A stretch of DNA of 64,000 bases from Phenylobacterium zucineum HLK1 (GCF_000017265.1 NC_011144.1:248001-312000), one strand, 5' to 3'; shown: positions 18,201 to 27,802, counted from the first letter of the stretch. Program-made: numbers and translations. The notes: generated from the sequence alone by a model not told the origin.

Positions 18201-18641
18201 ATGGGTGCTAAAGTCGGCGGCGGGGGCGGAAGCAAGTTCGACCTCGGCCAGAACGCGGACATGAACGTCACGCCCTTCGTGGACGTGATGCTCGTGCTGC
18301 TCATCATCTTCATGGTGTCGATCCCGGCCGCCACGGTGTCGATCAAGCTCGACCTGCCGCCGGCCATTCCGCCGCCGCCCGGCACGGTGGTGAAGGAGCC
18401 GACGCTGATCAACATCCAGCGCGGCGGCCTGTTCATCGGCGACCAGCCCACGGCGCTCGAGCGCCTGGCCGGCGACCTGACGGCGCAGTTCCAGCGCGAC
18501 GACCCGAACACCCCGCCGACCGAGCAGCGCGTCTACATCCGCGCCGACCGCGACGTCCGCTACGGCGACTTCATGGCGGTGATGAACGACCTGCAGGGCA
18601 ACGGCTTCTACCAGGTCGCGCTGATCAACGAAGAGCTCTAG
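18201..18641 (+). CDS. exbD: ExbD/TolR family protein (unlinked to an exbB)
   Basis: 146 residues with the ExbD plan: short cytoplasmic N-terminus, one membrane helix carrying the proton-conducting Asp (MNVTPFVDVMLVLLIIFMV, about residues 21-39), and a periplasmic domain (VYIRADRDVRYGDFMAVMNDLQ). ExbD works with ExbB to energise TonB receptors, or as TolR in the Tol-Pal system. No exbB, tonB or tol gene lies next to it, so it may be an extra ExbD for a cluster elsewhere. An efficient terminator follows directly. Confidence 0.93.
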   Translation: MGAKVGGGGGSKFDLGQNADMNVTPFVDVMLVLLIIFMVSIPAATVSIKLDLPPAIPPPPGTVVKEPTLINIQRGGLFIGDQPTALERLAGDLTAQFQRDDPNTPPTEQRVYIRADRDVRYGDFMAVMNDLQGNGFYQVALINEEL

Positions 18642-18666
18642 GCCCTTCGGACACGACATACGGAAG

Positions 18667-18698
18667 GCCCGCCCGGGGAGACCCGCGGCGGGCTTTTT
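18667..18698 (+). terminator. Rho-independent terminator of exbD
   Basis: GCCCGCC (18667-18673) pairs with GGCGGGC (18687-18693), followed by TTTTT. It is 25 bases after the exbD stop. Confidence 0.9.
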
Positions 18699-18764
18699 CG
18701 TGGAACCGCGCCATTCGTGGAACTGCCTCAGGCCGCGCCGCCTTCCGTACAAGGAGGCCCCGCC

Positions 18765-19106
18765 ATGACCCACGATCCCCGGCAGAACCCCCGGCAGAAC
18801 CCCCCGCAGAACCTGCAGCACGGCGTGCCGATCGGCGACGGCCAGCGCGACTCGGACGAGCGGGTGGCCACCGGCGACCGGCGCGAGGAGGTGCACTACG
18901 AGCGGCGCGCGAACGGCGAGCTGCGCGCCCAGCATCTGAAGCGTCCGGACGGGCCGCTGCCGCCGCACCTGGCCTCGGTCGACGGGGCCGGCGACGGCCG
19001 GGCCGACGCCACGCTGGACGTCGCGGTCGCGCCGGACGGCCCCAGCGTCTGGGACGCGCGCCCGCCGGATGACGACGATGTGCCCGAGCACCCGGGCCGC
19101 CGATAG
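18765..19106 (+). CDS. Hypothetical hydrophilic protein
   Basis: 113 residues; start fixed by AAGGAGG (18751-18757) seven bases before the ATG. The N-terminus has a short repeat of Gln-Asn-Pro (RQNPRQNPPQNLQHG), the rest is charged (RREEVHYERRANGELRAQHLK), and it ends in an acidic/proline tail (ARPPDDDDVPEHPGRR). No membrane segment or signal. No family recognised; probably largely disordered. Confidence 0.65.
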   Translation: MTHDPRQNPRQNPPQNLQHGVPIGDGQRDSDERVATGDRREEVHYERRANGELRAQHLKRPDGPLPPHLASVDGAGDGRADATLDVAVAPDGPSVWDARPPDDDDVPEHPGRR

Positions 19107-19214
19107 CTTGCGGCCGGTCCCGGGACTGGCGCTCGCCGAACCCCGGTTGACAGCGCACGTCCATCCTCCCAAACCAGCCGCCTGCCGCAACAGCCTTGCC
19201 CGAAGGAGGCCTTC

Positions 19215-20327
19215 ATGCGCGTCGGCGTGCCCCGCGAGATCAAGCCGGACGAATATCGGGTCGGGCTGACGCCCACCGCGGTCCGCGAGTACGTCACCCA
19301 CGGGCACGAGGTGCTGGTGGAGGCCGGCGCCGGCGCGGGCGCGGGCTACGCCGACGACCTCTACGTTCGCGCCGGGGCGACGATCCTGCCGGACGCCGAG
19401 GCGGTGTTCCGCGAGGCCGGAATGATCGTGAAGGTGAAGGAGCCGCAGCCCCGCGAGTGGGCGCGGCTCACCGAGGCGCACATCCTCTTCACCTACCTGC
19501 ACCTGGCGCCCGACCCGGCCCAGGCCGACGGCCTGCTGGCCTCGGGCTGCGCGGCCATCGCCTACGAGACGGTGACCGACGACGCCGGCGGCCTGCCGCT
19601 GCTGGCCCCGATGTCCGAGGTGGCCGGGCGCATCGCGGTCTTCTCGGCGGGGGAGACGCTGCTGAAGCACAACGGCGGCATGGGCCTGCTGATCTCGGGC
19701 GTGCCGGGCGTGCCGCCGGCGCGGGTCTGCGTCCTGGGCGGCGGGGTCGTGGGCGCGAACGCCGCCCGCATGGCCGCGGGCCTCGGCGCCGAGGTGGTGA
19801 TCCTGGAGCGGTCGATCCCGCGCATGCGCTACCTGGACGACATCTTCGCCGGGCGGGCGATCACCCGCTATTCGACCATCGACGCGGTGGAGGAGGAGAT
19901 CCTCAGGGCCGACGTGGTGATCGGCGCCGTGCTGACCGCCGGGGCCGCCGCGCCCAAGCTGGTCCGGCGCGAGCACCTGTCGCGGATGAAGCCGGGCTCG
20001 GTGCTGGTGGACGTCTCCATCGACCAGGGCGGCTGCTTCGAGACCAGCCGGCCGACCACCCACGCCGACCCCACCTACACGGTGGACGGGGTCGTCCACT
20101 ACTGCGTGGCCAACATGCCGGGGGCCGCGCCCCGGACCTCGTCGGAGGCCCTGGTCCACGCGACCCTGCCCTTCGGCCTGCTGCTCGCCGACCAGGGCCT
20201 GGACGCCCTGAAGAAGAACCGCCACCTGGCCAAGGGGCTGAACGTCCTGAAGGGCCAGATCACCCACCCCGCCGTCGCCGACGCCCTCGGCAAGCCGTTC
20301 AAGGACCCCTACGGCGCCTGGAGCTGA
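19215..20327 (+). CDS. ald: Alanine dehydrogenase
   Basis: 370 residues, normal length. NAD-dependent oxidative deamination of L-alanine to pyruvate and ammonium. The AlaDH/PNT N-terminal domain begins [20 protein letters not shown], with catalytic Lys in [11 protein letters not shown] and His in YLHLA. The NAD-binding Rossmann motif is [20 protein letters not shown], and the C-terminal part [18 protein letters not shown] is characteristic. AAGGAGG lies before the ATG. Monocistronic. Confidence 0.98.
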   Translation: MRVGVPREIKPDEYRVGLTPTAVREYVTHGHEVLVEAGAGAGAGYADDLYVRAGATILPDAEAVFREAGMIVKVKEPQPREWARLTEAHILFTYLHLAPDPAQADGLLASGCAAIAYETVTDDAGGLPLLAPMSEVAGRIAVFSAGETLLKHNGGMGLLISGVPGVPPARVCVLGGGVVGANAARMAAGLGAEVVILERSIPRMRYLDDIFAGRAITRYSTIDAVEEEILRADVVIGAVLTAGAAAPKLVRREHLSRMKPGSVLVDVSIDQGGCFETSRPTTHADPTYTVDGVVHYCVANMPGAAPRTSSEALVHATLPFGLLLADQGLDALKKNRHLAKGLNVLKGQITHPAVADALGKPFKDPYGAWS

Positions 20328-20429
20328 CGGCGCCCCAGGGAAGGGGACCGGCGGGGCTTTCCTCCCGCGCAATAACCCCGCAACAATCGCCCCCACGCTT
20401 GCGGGCGAGGACATAAGGGAGGACGCGCC

Positions 20430-21317
20430 ATGTGCGACGAGGACATCAATCCGTGGCTGCCGGCCGATCCGGCGGTCTCGCGCCGGACCTTCGGCCTGGG
20501 CGCCGCCGCGGCCGTGGGCCTGACCGCCGCCGAGGCGCGGGCCCAGAGTTCGGCCCAGAGCTCGGCCGAGGCGAAGGTGGTCGAGAAGGACGTCACGGTG
20601 AAGACGGCCGACGGGGTCTCCGACGCGGCCCTCTTCCACCCCGCGGGCAAGGGCCCGTGGCCGGCGGTGCTGGTGTGGCCCGACATCGGCGGCCTGCGCC
20701 CGGTGTTCCGCCAGATGGGCCGCCGGCTGGCGGCGCAGGGCTATGTGGTGCTGGTCCCCAACCCGTTCTACCGCTCGGCCAAGGCGACGGAGACGCAAGG
20801 CCTCAGCTTCGGCACGCCCGAGGGGCGCAAGGCGCTGTTCGGCTACCGCGAGGCGCTGATCGCCGGCGAGAACCCGTTCGAGGACGCCCGCGCCTATATC
20901 GCCTTCCTCGACGCCCAGCCGCAGACCGATCGGAAGAAGATGGCCGGCGTGCAGGGCTACTGCATGGGCGGGCCGCTGGCCTTCCAGACGGCCGGCGCGG
21001 TCCCGGCGCGGATCGGGGCGGTCGCCTCGTTCCACGGCGGGGGCCTGACGACGAAGGACGCCGCGAGCCCGCACCTGCTCGTGCCGAAGACCAAGGCTGC
21101 CTACCTCGTGGCGGTGGCCAGGAACGACGACGCCCGCGATCCGGAATCGAAGGAGATCCTCAAGAAGACCTTCGCCGAGGCGGGCCGTCCGGCGACCGTG
21201 GAGGTCTACGACGGCGATCACGGCTGGACCGTGCGCGGCAGCCAGGTCTACGCCGAGGCCGAGGCGGAACGCGCCTGGGCCGCGCTGACCCAGCTCTACA
21301 AGTCGGCGCTGAAGTAG
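20430..21317 (+). CDS. Tat-exported dienelactone hydrolase family protein
   Basis: 295 residues. The N-terminus has a twin-arginine motif (SRRTFGLGAAAAVGL, Arg18-Arg19), so export of a folded enzyme is expected. The alpha/beta-hydrolase domain from about residue 50 has the dienelactone hydrolase nucleophile Cys178 in GVQGYCMGGPL instead of Ser, an acid in ARNDDARDPES and His in DGDHGWTV. Substrate unknown; family members open lactones or esters. A short palindrome follows its stop. Confidence 0.92.
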   Translation: MCDEDINPWLPADPAVSRRTFGLGAAAAVGLTAAEARAQSSAQSSAEAKVVEKDVTVKTADGVSDAALFHPAGKGPWPAVLVWPDIGGLRPVFRQMGRRLAAQGYVVLVPNPFYRSAKATETQGLSFGTPEGRKALFGYREALIAGENPFEDARAYIAFLDAQPQTDRKKMAGVQGYCMGGPLAFQTAGAVPARIGAVASFHGGGLTTKDAASPHLLVPKTKAAYLVAVARNDDARDPESKEILKKTFAEAGRPATVEVYDGDHGWTVRGSQVYAEAEAERAWAALTQLYKSALK

Positions 21318-21326
21318 GGAGCTCCT

Positions 21327-21348
21327 CCTTCTCCCGTGCGGGAGAAGG
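21327..21348. repeat. Intergenic palindrome (copy B)
   Basis: Perfect 10-base arms CCTTCTCCCG (21327-21336) and CGGGAGAAGG (21339-21348) separated by two bases. It lies between two convergent genes, where it could also act as a bidirectional transcription stop. Same family as the copies at 33684, 61489 and 61616. Confidence 0.85.
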
Positions 21349-21354
21349 GCGAGG

Positions 21355-22218
21355 CTAGGCCGCCGCCCAGGCGAGGGCTTCGGGATCGTCCAGGGCCATC
21401 TCGTCCCAGTCGAGGTCGGGCGGCGGGCTCATGGCCGCGGCCACCACGGCGCTCATCTCGGCCGCCGAGCCGACGCCTACCAGCACCGCCGAGGCCTCGG
21501 GGCGCGAGAGCGCAAAGCCCAGGGCCGCCTGCAGCGGGTCGGAGCGGCCTTCGGCGATCAGGCGACGGGCGCGGCTGATGCGGCCGGCGGCGGCCTTCAG
21601 GTGGCTGGGCGCCCGGTCGGGCGGCAGGAACAGCACGCCGTTCAGGAAGATCGAGCGCAGGTGCACCTCGACGCCCATCGAGGCGAGCTCGGCCAGGGTG
21701 CCGTCGATCAGCAGGCGCTGGTCCAGCAGCGAGGCCGGCGCCTGGACGACGTCGGGCTTGAAGCGCTTGGCCAGGCCGACCGGATCGTCGGAGGCGTAGA
21801 CCGAGACGCCGATCCGGGCGCACAGGCCCTGGTCCTTCAGGGCGCGCAGGCGCTCCCACAGGTGGGGACCCATCGGCGAGAAGAGATCGGTGGCCGAGGG
21901 CGCGAGCACCGTGTCCACCCGCTCCACGCCCATGCGGCGCATCTGGGCGCGCAGTTCGGCCTCGACGAGATCGGGGCCTCGGTCGGGACGCACGGTGGTG
22001 AGGGTGACGCGGAACGGGCAGGGGCGCGGCAGCGCCTGGCCCAGCATGGCCTCGGCGGTGTGGCTGTGGCGGCCGATCTCGAGCACCCCCAGCCCCGCGC
22101 GCGCGGCGATCGACAGGATGTCACGGGCCTCGGCCTCGCGCGGCCGGCCGCGCAGGGCCGGCTGGTCGAAGCCGAATTGCCCGGAACCGAGGCCGAGCTT
22201 GCTGAGCGGAGATGTCAT
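21355..22218 (-). CDS. Aldo/keto reductase family protein with altered active site
   Basis: 287 residues with an AKR-type TIM barrel: opening LSKLGLGSGQFGF, the strand-helix AQMRRMGVERVDTVLAPS, DQGLCARIGVSVYASDD and the closing SAVLVGVGSAAEMSAVV. At the usual DTAxxYGxxExxLG motif it reads LEIGRHSHTAEAMLG, so the catalytic Asp and Tyr positions appear replaced (Glu and Ser by my alignment). It may be an AKR-like protein with a changed or lost reductase activity. Monocistronic; the alignment was done by eye. Confidence 0.82.
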   Translation of the reverse strand: MTSPLSKLGLGSGQFGFDQPALRGRPREAEARDILSIAARAGLGVLEIGRHSHTAEAMLGQALPRPCPFRVTLTTVRPDRGPDLVEAELRAQMRRMGVERVDTVLAPSATDLFSPMGPHLWERLRALKDQGLCARIGVSVYASDDPVGLAKRFKPDVVQAPASLLDQRLLIDGTLAELASMGVEVHLRSIFLNGVLFLPPDRAPSHLKAAAGRISRARRLIAEGRSDPLQAALGFALSRPEASAVLVGVGSAAEMSAVVAAAMSPPPDLDWDEMALDDPEALAWAAA

Positions 22219-22300
22219 GGATGGGTCGAAGGCTTGGTGAAGTCCTCTTGAGCCGCCATCTTCACCTGGAAGGCCTAAGAAGCCGTGACCGAGACCTTTC

Positions 22301-23389
22301 GTGAGTCTTAAAAGCGTGATTCCGCCGCATATCGAGCCCCAGCCGGAGTCCTTGCCCGAATGGCCCGTGTTCGGGCTGTCGGACGACGTGCGTCCCGCGC
22401 TGAGGGCTGCCCGGGCGGCGGGGCAGGCGTGCGTGCTGGCGACCCTGGTCTCGGTGGAGGGCGGCGGTCCGCGCCCCGAGGGGACCCAGATGGTCTTCGC
22501 CCCGGGGATCGTCGCCGGCTACTTTTCGGGCGGCTGCGTCGAGGGCGACGTGGCGGGCCACGCCTGGGCCTGCCTGCAGGACGGGGCGCCGCGCACCCTG
22601 GTCTACGGCGAGGGCAGTCCCTGGCCCGACATCCGCCTCCTGTGCGGGGCGCGCATCGAGATCTTCCTGGAACGCGTGCCGGCGGATGATCCCGCCCTCG
22701 CCGAGCTGCTGGCCGCCGACGCCGAGCGGCGGTGCGTCGTCTGGTGCAGCGACGGGGAGGCCCGCGTCTGCGCCCCCGAGGTCTCGCCCTGGGCCGAGGC
22801 GCGCGTCTGGCGGCGCTACGAGCCGGTTCCCCGGCTAGTGGTGGTGGGCGGCGATCCCACCGCGCTGGCCATCGCCGAGCTGGGCGCCCGATCGGGCTTC
22901 CAGACGGCCCTGGTGCGGCCCAAGGGGCCGGAGACGCCGCCGCCGATCGCCGGCGTGGCCTACCACCGCGAGGATCCGGCCGCGGCGCTCGCCGCCATCG
23001 GCCTCGATCCCTGGACCCATGTCGCCGTGGCGACCCACGACATCGACACCGACCGCGAGGCGCTGCACGCGGCCCTTCCGTCCCAGGCGGCCTATGTGGG
23101 CCTGCTCGGGGCGCGCCGCCGGCTCGCGGGCCGGCTGGCCGAGCTGAAGGGGGAGGGGATGGCCGACGCGGTCCTCGCCCGCCTGCACGCCCCGATCGGC
23201 CTCGACATCGGCGGCAAGGCCCCGTTCGAGGTGGCGGTCTCGGTGATCGGCGAGATCACCGCCCTGCGCTACGCCCGCGACAGCGGCAGCGCCTCGGCCA
23301 GGTCGCCGGCCGACAGCGCCGGGGCGTCCGGCGCGCGGCGCAGCAGCGCGTCGGCGGCGGCGAAGACGCTGACCAGCGAGGAGTCCTGA
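22301..23389 (+). CDS. XdhC/CoxI family molybdenum-cofactor insertion protein
   Basis: 362 residues from a GTG. XdhC proteins bind Moco and help load sulfurated cofactor into xanthine dehydrogenase-type enzymes. The CoxI domain has SVEGGGPRPEGTQMVFAPG and GYFSGGCVEGDVAGHA; the XdhC Rossmann domain has LVVVGGDPTALAIAELG and YVGLLGARRRLAGRLAELKGEG. The family core ends near ITALRYAR; the last ~36 residues ([20 protein letters not shown]) are low-complexity and lie antisense to the moeA 3' end, a 121-base overlap. Confidence 0.93.
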   Translation: MSLKSVIPPHIEPQPESLPEWPVFGLSDDVRPALRAARAAGQACVLATLVSVEGGGPRPEGTQMVFAPGIVAGYFSGGCVEGDVAGHAWACLQDGAPRTLVYGEGSPWPDIRLLCGARIEIFLERVPADDPALAELLAADAERRCVVWCSDGEARVCAPEVSPWAEARVWRRYEPVPRLVVVGGDPTALAIAELGARSGFQTALVRPKGPETPPPIAGVAYHREDPAAALAAIGLDPWTHVAVATHDIDTDREALHAALPSQAAYVGLLGARRRLAGRLAELKGEGMADAVLARLHAPIGLDIGGKAPFEVAVSVIGEITALRYARDSGSASARSPADSAGASGARRSSASAAAKTLTSEES

Positions 23390-24459
23390 TCCCGGAAGGG
23401 CCGCACAGTCACGGCGCCGCCTTCGAACGAGAGGCTGGCGCGCATCCAGTGCTCGCGTGGGCCATTGGCCGGCAGGTCGTCGGCCAGGCGGACGGGGATC
23501 GTCCGCAAGGCCGCCGGGGCGCCCAGGCAGGCCATCAGGTAGGGCTTCAGGAACAGCTCGGCGCAGACGAAGGCCGAGGCCGGATTGCCGGGCAGGCCCA
23601 GCATCCGCCGCCCGTCTCCCAGCACCCCGAAGAAGGTGGGCTTGCCGGGGCGGATCGCCACGCTCGCCACCTTCAGCTCCAGCCCCAGGGCCTCGCCGGC
23701 CTTGCGCACCAGGTCGTGGTCGCCCACCGAGGCCCCGCCCAGGGTGACCACCAGCTCGCCGTCGGCCGCGCGCAGGGCCTCGACCGTGGCCTCCAGGTCG
23801 TCGCGCACCGGCCGGGCGCGGGAGACCTCGGCCCCCCAGCCGCGGATCAGCGCCGCCAGCGCGGGCGAGCCGGAATCGTAGATCTGGAAGGGGCCAGGCG
23901 CGGCCGGCGGCTCGACGATCTCCTCGCCGGTCGAGAACAGGGCCACGCGCGGCCGCCGCGCGACCGCCAGCTCGCCGCGGCCGGCCGCCGCGGCCAGCGA
24001 GAGCCGCCAGGGGTCGATCACGGTCCCTTGCGCCAGCAGCGCCTGCCCGGCGCGGAAGTCGCCGCCGGCCGGCCGCACGTGCCGCCCGGGGCTCGCCGCC
24101 GGGACCGTCACGGCCTCGCCTTCGCGAACGGCGTCCTCCTGGATCACCACGGCGTCGCAACCGTCGGGCAGGGCCGCGCCGGTGAAGATCCGCACCGCCT
24201 CGCCGGGACCCCCGGCGCCCTCGAAGCCGCGGCCGGCGGCGCTCTCGCCGACGACCCTCAGCGCGCCGGGCGTATCGGCGCTGCGCACCGCATAGCCGTC
24301 CATGGCCGAGGCCCGGAACGGCGGCTGGTCGCGGGTGGCGGCGACGTCCTCGGCGAGCACCCGGCCGATCGCTTCGGCGAGGGGAACCGTCTCGGCCCGC
24401 GGCGCCGGCGCCTGCGCCAGCATCCGCGCCCGGGCCTCGTCGACGCTCAGGAGCCTCAC
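23269..24459 (-). CDS. moeA: Molybdopterin molybdenumtransferase MoeA
   Basis: 396 residues from a GTG overlapping the moaC TGA (GTGA). MoeA inserts molybdate into adenylylated molybdopterin. Visible features: domain I/II opening [12 protein letters not shown], the substrate loop [12 protein letters not shown], the MogA-like domain with [11 protein letters not shown] and the signature [12 protein letters not shown], then the C-terminal beta domain. Last gene of moaA-moaD-moaE-moaB-moaC-moeA. Its 3' end overlaps the end of xdhC on the other strand. Confidence 0.97.
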   Translation of the reverse strand: MRLLSVDEARARMLAQAPAPRAETVPLAEAIGRVLAEDVAATRDQPPFRASAMDGYAVRSADTPGALRVVGESAAGRGFEGAGGPGEAVRIFTGAALPDGCDAVVIQEDAVREGEAVTVPAASPGRHVRPAGGDFRAGQALLAQGTVIDPWRLSLAAAAGRGELAVARRPRVALFSTGEEIVEPPAAPGPFQIYDSGSPALAALIRGWGAEVSRARPVRDDLEATVEALRAADGELVVTLGGASVGDHDLVRKAGEALGLELKVASVAIRPGKPTFFGVLGDGRRMLGLPGNPASAFVCAELFLKPYLMACLGAPAALRTIPVRLADDLPANGPREHWMRASLSFEGGAVTVRPFRDQDSSLVSVFAAADALLRRAPDAPALSAGDLAEALPLSRA

Positions 24460-24923
24460 GCCTTCCAGTCCCCGCTCTTGCCGCCGGTCTTCTCGGTGAG
24501 GCGGACGGCCTCGATGACCATGCTCTTCTCGGCGGCCTTCAGCATGTCGTAGAGCGTCAGGCACGCCACCGAGACGGCGGTGAGCGCCTCCATCTCGACG
24601 CCGGTCCGGCCCGTGGTCTTCACTCGCGCGGTGACCGAAAGGCCGCCCTCGGCCGGCTCCACCCGCACCTCGGCCTTGGTCACCGGCAGCGGGTGGCACA
24701 TGGGGATCAGGTCGGAGGTCTTCTTGGCCGCCATGACGCCGGCGATCTCGGCCACGGCGCGCACGTCGCCCTTCTTCCCCTCGCCCGAGAGAGCCAGCGC
24801 CAGCGTCTCGGGGCTCATCCGCACGAAACCTTCCGCCACAGCCTCGCGGGCGGTGACCGGCTTGTCCGAGACGTCGACCATCCGGGCCCGGCCGGTCTCG
24901 TCGAGATGGGTGAGCCTGCTCAC
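24456..24923 (-). CDS. moaC: Cyclic pyranopterin monophosphate synthase MoaC
   Basis: 155 residues from a GTG that overlaps the moaB stop (GTGA). MoaC converts the MoaA product to cPMP in Moco synthesis. Opening [24 protein letters not shown], then [20 protein letters not shown] and the signature [23 protein letters not shown], with the expected Asp/Lys/His residues. Translationally coupled on both sides, so it depends on the operon. Confidence 0.98.
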   Translation of the reverse strand: MSRLTHLDETGRARMVDVSDKPVTAREAVAEGFVRMSPETLALALSGEGKKGDVRAVAEIAGVMAAKKTSDLIPMCHPLPVTKAEVRVEPAEGGLSVTARVKTTGRTGVEMEALTAVSVACLTLYDMLKAAEKSMVIEAVRLTEKTGGKSGDWKA

Positions 24924-25465
24924 GCCTCCATCAGCCTCGGCATGAGCTCGACCATGTTGCAGGGGCCGTGGCGGCTGTCGAGCTGGGCGGCGATCACCTT
25001 GTCCCAGCCGTCCTTCACCGCCCCGTTCGACCCCGGCAGGCAGAAGACGAAGCAGCCCTTCACGATGCCGGCCAGCGCGCGGCTCTGCAGGGTCGAGAGC
25101 CCCACCGACTGGTAGCTGACCAGGTGGAAGATCACCGAGAAGCCGTCGATCTCCTTGTCGAACAGCGGCCGGATCGCCTCGGGCGTCACGTCCCGGCCGG
25201 TGATGCCGGTGCCGCCGGTGGTGACGATGGCCTCCACGCCCTCGTCCACCCACTGGCGGATCTGGCGGCGGATCTCCTCGACGTCGTCGCGGACGATGCC
25301 CTTGCCGGCCAGCTCGTGGCCCGCGCCGGTCACCCGCTCGGCGAGCAGGCGGCCCGAGGTGTCGCTCTCCTCGTCGCGGGTGTCCGAGATGGTCAGCACG
25401 GCGATGCGCACGGGCTTGAAGGGCCGGGTCTCGTCGATGCGGCCGCCGGGGGTGAAGGCGTTCAT
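24920..25465 (-). CDS. moaB: Molybdenum cofactor biosynthesis protein B (MoaB/MogA fold)
   Basis: 181 residues. Molybdopterin adenylyltransferase-type fold: [23 protein letters not shown], then the [16 protein letters not shown] signature and [16 protein letters not shown]. In organisms without mogA this protein adenylylates molybdopterin before MoeA acts. Overlaps moaE by four bases (ATGA) and moaC by GTGA. Confidence 0.97.
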   Translation of the reverse strand: MNAFTPGGRIDETRPFKPVRIAVLTISDTRDEESDTSGRLLAERVTGAGHELAGKGIVRDDVEEIRRQIRQWVDEGVEAIVTTGGTGITGRDVTPEAIRPLFDKEIDGFSVIFHLVSYQSVGLSTLQSRALAGIVKGCFVFCLPGSNGAVKDGWDKVIAAQLDSRHGPCNMVELMPRLMEA

Positions 25466-25917
25466 GGCGGGGTCTCCTTTTCCCAGCGGGCGCGGTCGGC
25501 GTGGTCCTGGGCGGTGGGCTCGATCCAGCGGGCGCCGCCGGGGCCGTGCTCCTTCTTCCAGAACGGCGCCTTGGACTTCAAGTAGTCCATCAGGAAGTCG
25601 CAGGCCTCGAAGGCGGCCCGGCGGTGGCCGGCCGCCGTGGCGACGAAGACGATCGGCTCGCCCGGAGCGATCCTGCCCACCCGGTGCAGGATGGCGAGGT
25701 CGTGGAGCCCGAAGCGCCGCTTCGCCTCCTCGGCGATCTTGCCGATGTGCGCTTCGGTGAAGCCGGGATAGGCCTCCAGCTCCAGAACGGCGGTGGAGCC
25801 CTGCTCGGCCCGCGCGATGCCGGTGAAGGTGGCCACCGCGCCGGTCTCGGTGCGCGCGCGGCTGAACTCGCCGAGCAGGGCGCCGGGGTCGAAGGGCTGG
25901 TCGGTCAGCCGGATCAT
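25462..25917 (-). CDS. moaE: Molybdopterin synthase catalytic subunit MoaE
   Basis: 151 residues from the ATG at 25915-25917 ([15 protein letters not shown]), overlapping the moaD stop. MoaE transfers sulfur from MoaD to cPMP. Signature elements: [58 protein letters not shown] (in parts) and the catalytic Lys region [11 protein letters not shown]. An upstream extension of the frame is only the shadow of moaD/moaA. Confidence 0.97.
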   Translation of the reverse strand: MIRLTDQPFDPGALLGEFSRARTETGAVATFTGIARAEQGSTAVLELEAYPGFTEAHIGKIAEEAKRRFGLHDLAILHRVGRIAPGEPIVFVATAAGHRRAAFEACDFLMDYLKSKAPFWKKEHGPGGARWIEPTAQDHADRARWEKETPP

Positions 25918-26153
25918 CCGCCGCTCATCGGCGGCAGGAAGGCGACCTCGGACCCCGCCGCCAGGGCCGGATCGCCGCGCACCAGCGCCTGGTCGAGGGC
26001 CACCTGCACGCCGGGGGCGTCGATGGCGCGGGCGAGGTCGGCGTCCTCGGCGGCGATCAGGGCCTTCAGGGCCGACAGCGAGGCCGCGTCCAGGGTCCGC
26101 TCGCGCCAGCCGGCGAGGTCGCGCAGGGGCCCGAACAGCAGCACGCGCGCCAT
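25914..26153 (-). CDS. moaD: Molybdopterin synthase sulfur carrier subunit MoaD
   Basis: 79 residues from the ATG at 26151-26153 (MARVLLFGPLRDLAGWRE). Ubiquitin-like fold ending in LPPMSGG; the terminal Gly-Gly is the thiocarboxylation site required for sulfur transfer. It sits in frame at the end of a longer open frame running through moaA, but the start near the moaA stop (two bases away) and the length fit MoaD exactly. Confidence 0.96.
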   Translation of the reverse strand: MARVLLFGPLRDLAGWRERTLDAASLSALKALIAAEDADLARAIDAPGVQVALDQALVRGDPALAAGSEVAFLPPMSGG

Positions 26154-26155
26154 GC

Positions 26156-27181
26156 TCAGCCCCCGGTCGTGGACATGTGCCGGGCGACGGCCGGGGCCGC
26201 GGCGCGGGCGATCTGGAAGTCGTGGCCTCTGGGCTTGGCGTCCACCGCCCCACGGATCGCCGCGATCAGCTCGGCCTCGCCGCCGCCGGCCCGCAGGACC
26301 GCGCGCAGGTCGGCGGAATCGTCCTGCCCCAGGCAGGTGTGCAGGGTCCCGGTGCAGGTCAGCCGCACGCGATTGCAGCCCTCGCAGAAATTGTGGCTGA
26401 GCGGGGTGATGAACCCCAGCCGCCCGCCGGTCTCGGCGACGCGGACGTAGCGGGCGGGGCCGCCGGTGTCGAGCGGCAGGTCCTCCAGCCGCCAGTAGCT
26501 CTCCAGCTCGCGCCGCACGTCCCTCAGCGACAGGAACTGGTCGGTGCGGTCGGCCTCGACCTCGCCCATCGGCATGGTCTCGATGAGGGTCACGTCGCAG
26601 CCGCGGCCGTGGGCCCAGGCGATCAGCTCGGGCAGCTCGGCGGCGTTGTCGTCCTTCAGGGCCACGGCGTTGATCTTCACCGACAGCCCCGCCGCCTGCG
26701 CCGCCTCGATCCCGGCCAGCACCTTGGAAAGGTCGCCCCCCCGGGTGAGCCGACGGAAGAGGTCGGGCTTCAGGGTGTCCAGCGAGACGTTCACCCGCCG
26801 CACGCCGGCCGCCGCCAGGCGCGGGGCGAACCCGGCGAGCTGGGTGCCGTTGGTGGTCAGGGTCAGCTCGGAGAGCGCGCCGGACGCCAGGTGCCGCGAC
26901 AGGGCCTCGATCAGCTCCATCACGCCCTTGCGAACCAGGGGCTCGCCGCCGGTGAGCCGCAGCTTCCTGACGCCCAGGGCCACGAAGGCCGAGGCGATGC
27001 GGTCCAGCTCCTCCAGGGTCAGCACCTGCGCCTTCGGCAGGAAGGTCATGTGCTCGGCCATGCAGTAGACGCACCGCAGGTCGCAGCGGTCGGTCACCGA
27101 CAGGCGCAGGTAGGTCACCCCGCGGCCGAAGCCGTCCACGAGCGCGGGGCCTTGCGGCGAAAGGTCAGGCGTGTGCGTCAT
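26156..27181 (-). CDS. moaA: GTP 3',8-cyclase MoaA
   Basis: 341 residues from ATG 27179-27181 ([20 protein letters not shown]). Radical-SAM enzyme of the first Moco step. The N-terminal 4Fe-4S motif is Cys33-x3-Cys37-x2-Cys40 ([10 protein letters not shown]); the C-terminal cluster is Cys266-x2-Cys269-x13-Cys283 ([20 protein letters not shown]). The chain ends in HMSTTGG with the conserved double glycine needed for activity. First gene of the six-gene operon, divergent from the nucleotidyltransferase gene. Confidence 0.98.
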   Translation of the reverse strand: MTHTPDLSPQGPALVDGFGRGVTYLRLSVTDRCDLRCVYCMAEHMTFLPKAQVLTLEELDRIASAFVALGVRKLRLTGGEPLVRKGVMELIEALSRHLASGALSELTLTTNGTQLAGFAPRLAAAGVRRVNVSLDTLKPDLFRRLTRGGDLSKVLAGIEAAQAAGLSVKINAVALKDDNAAELPELIAWAHGRGCDVTLIETMPMGEVEADRTDQFLSLRDVRRELESYWRLEDLPLDTGGPARYVRVAETGGRLGFITPLSHNFCEGCNRVRLTCTGTLHTCLGQDDSADLRAVLRAGGGEAELIAAIRGAVDAKPRGHDFQIARAAAPAVARHMSTTGG

Positions 27182-27212
27182 AGGCTCGGACCAAGATAGA
27201 GGCGAACCGGTC

Positions 27213-27785
27213 GTGGCGACAGAGGCGGTTGTCCTGGCGGCGGGTGCGGGCTCCCGGTTCGGGGGCGGCAAGCTGCTGACCAGCTACGGCAGGGGCGTGC
27301 TGCTGGACGGCGCGCTGGCCGCGGCCTTCGCCGCGCCCGTGCGGCGCGTGAGCGTGGTGACCGGCGCCGACGGCTCCCAGATCGCCGAGGCGGCGCTGGC
27401 CCACGACCCCTCGGTCCAGATCGTCGACGCCCACGGCTGGGAGGAGGGCATGGCCGCCTCGCTGCGCGCCGGCATCGCCAGCCTGCCCGACGACACCGAG
27501 GCCTGCTTCATCTTCCTGGGCGACATGCCGCGCGTGCCGCACGCGATCCTGAAGCCGCTCTGCGAGGCGGTGCTGCAGGGCGCGCCCGCCGCCGCCCCGG
27601 TGTTCGCCGGCCGCCGCGGCCATCCGGCGGTGCTGTCGCGGACGCTGTTCCCGCAGGTGCTGGCGTTGCGAGGGGACGTCGGCGCGCGGGCGATCCTGGA
27701 CGCGCTCGGCGAGCGCCTGGCCCTCGTCGAGTCCCCCGACGACGGCGTGCTGTTCGACGTCGACGCCCGGCGCGACCTCGCCTGA
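27213..27785 (+). CDS. MobA-like NTP transferase (MocA/CoxI-associated type)
   Basis: 190 residues from a GTG ([22 protein letters not shown]). The nucleotide-binding signature [13 protein letters not shown] is followed by [10 protein letters not shown] and [18 protein letters not shown], the metal-binding Asp region. The protein resembles MocA, which makes the cytosine dinucleotide form of Moco used by xanthine dehydrogenase-type enzymes. The presence of xdhC nearby supports that, but MobA-like guanylyltransfer cannot be excluded. Divergent from moaA across about 30 bases. Confidence 0.87.
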   Translation: MATEAVVLAAGAGSRFGGGKLLTSYGRGVLLDGALAAAFAAPVRRVSVVTGADGSQIAEAALAHDPSVQIVDAHGWEEGMAASLRAGIASLPDDTEACFIFLGDMPRVPHAILKPLCEAVLQGAPAAAPVFAGRRGHPAVLSRTLFPQVLALRGDVGARAILDALGERLALVESPDDGVLFDVDARRDLA

Positions 27786-27802
27786 TCCGGGCCTGATCCG
27801 GG
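27781..27802. repeat. Two tandem 11-base repeats at a stop codon
   Basis: CCTGATCCGGG at 27781-27791 and again at 27792-27802. The first copy contains the TGA stop of the nucleotidyltransferase gene. It parallels the 13-base repeats at 13418-13456. Confidence 0.85.

Noticed and set aside
18171..21221. Minus-strand open frame of 1016 codons opposite exbD and ald
   Set aside because: Antisense of clear genes; no start signal or family.
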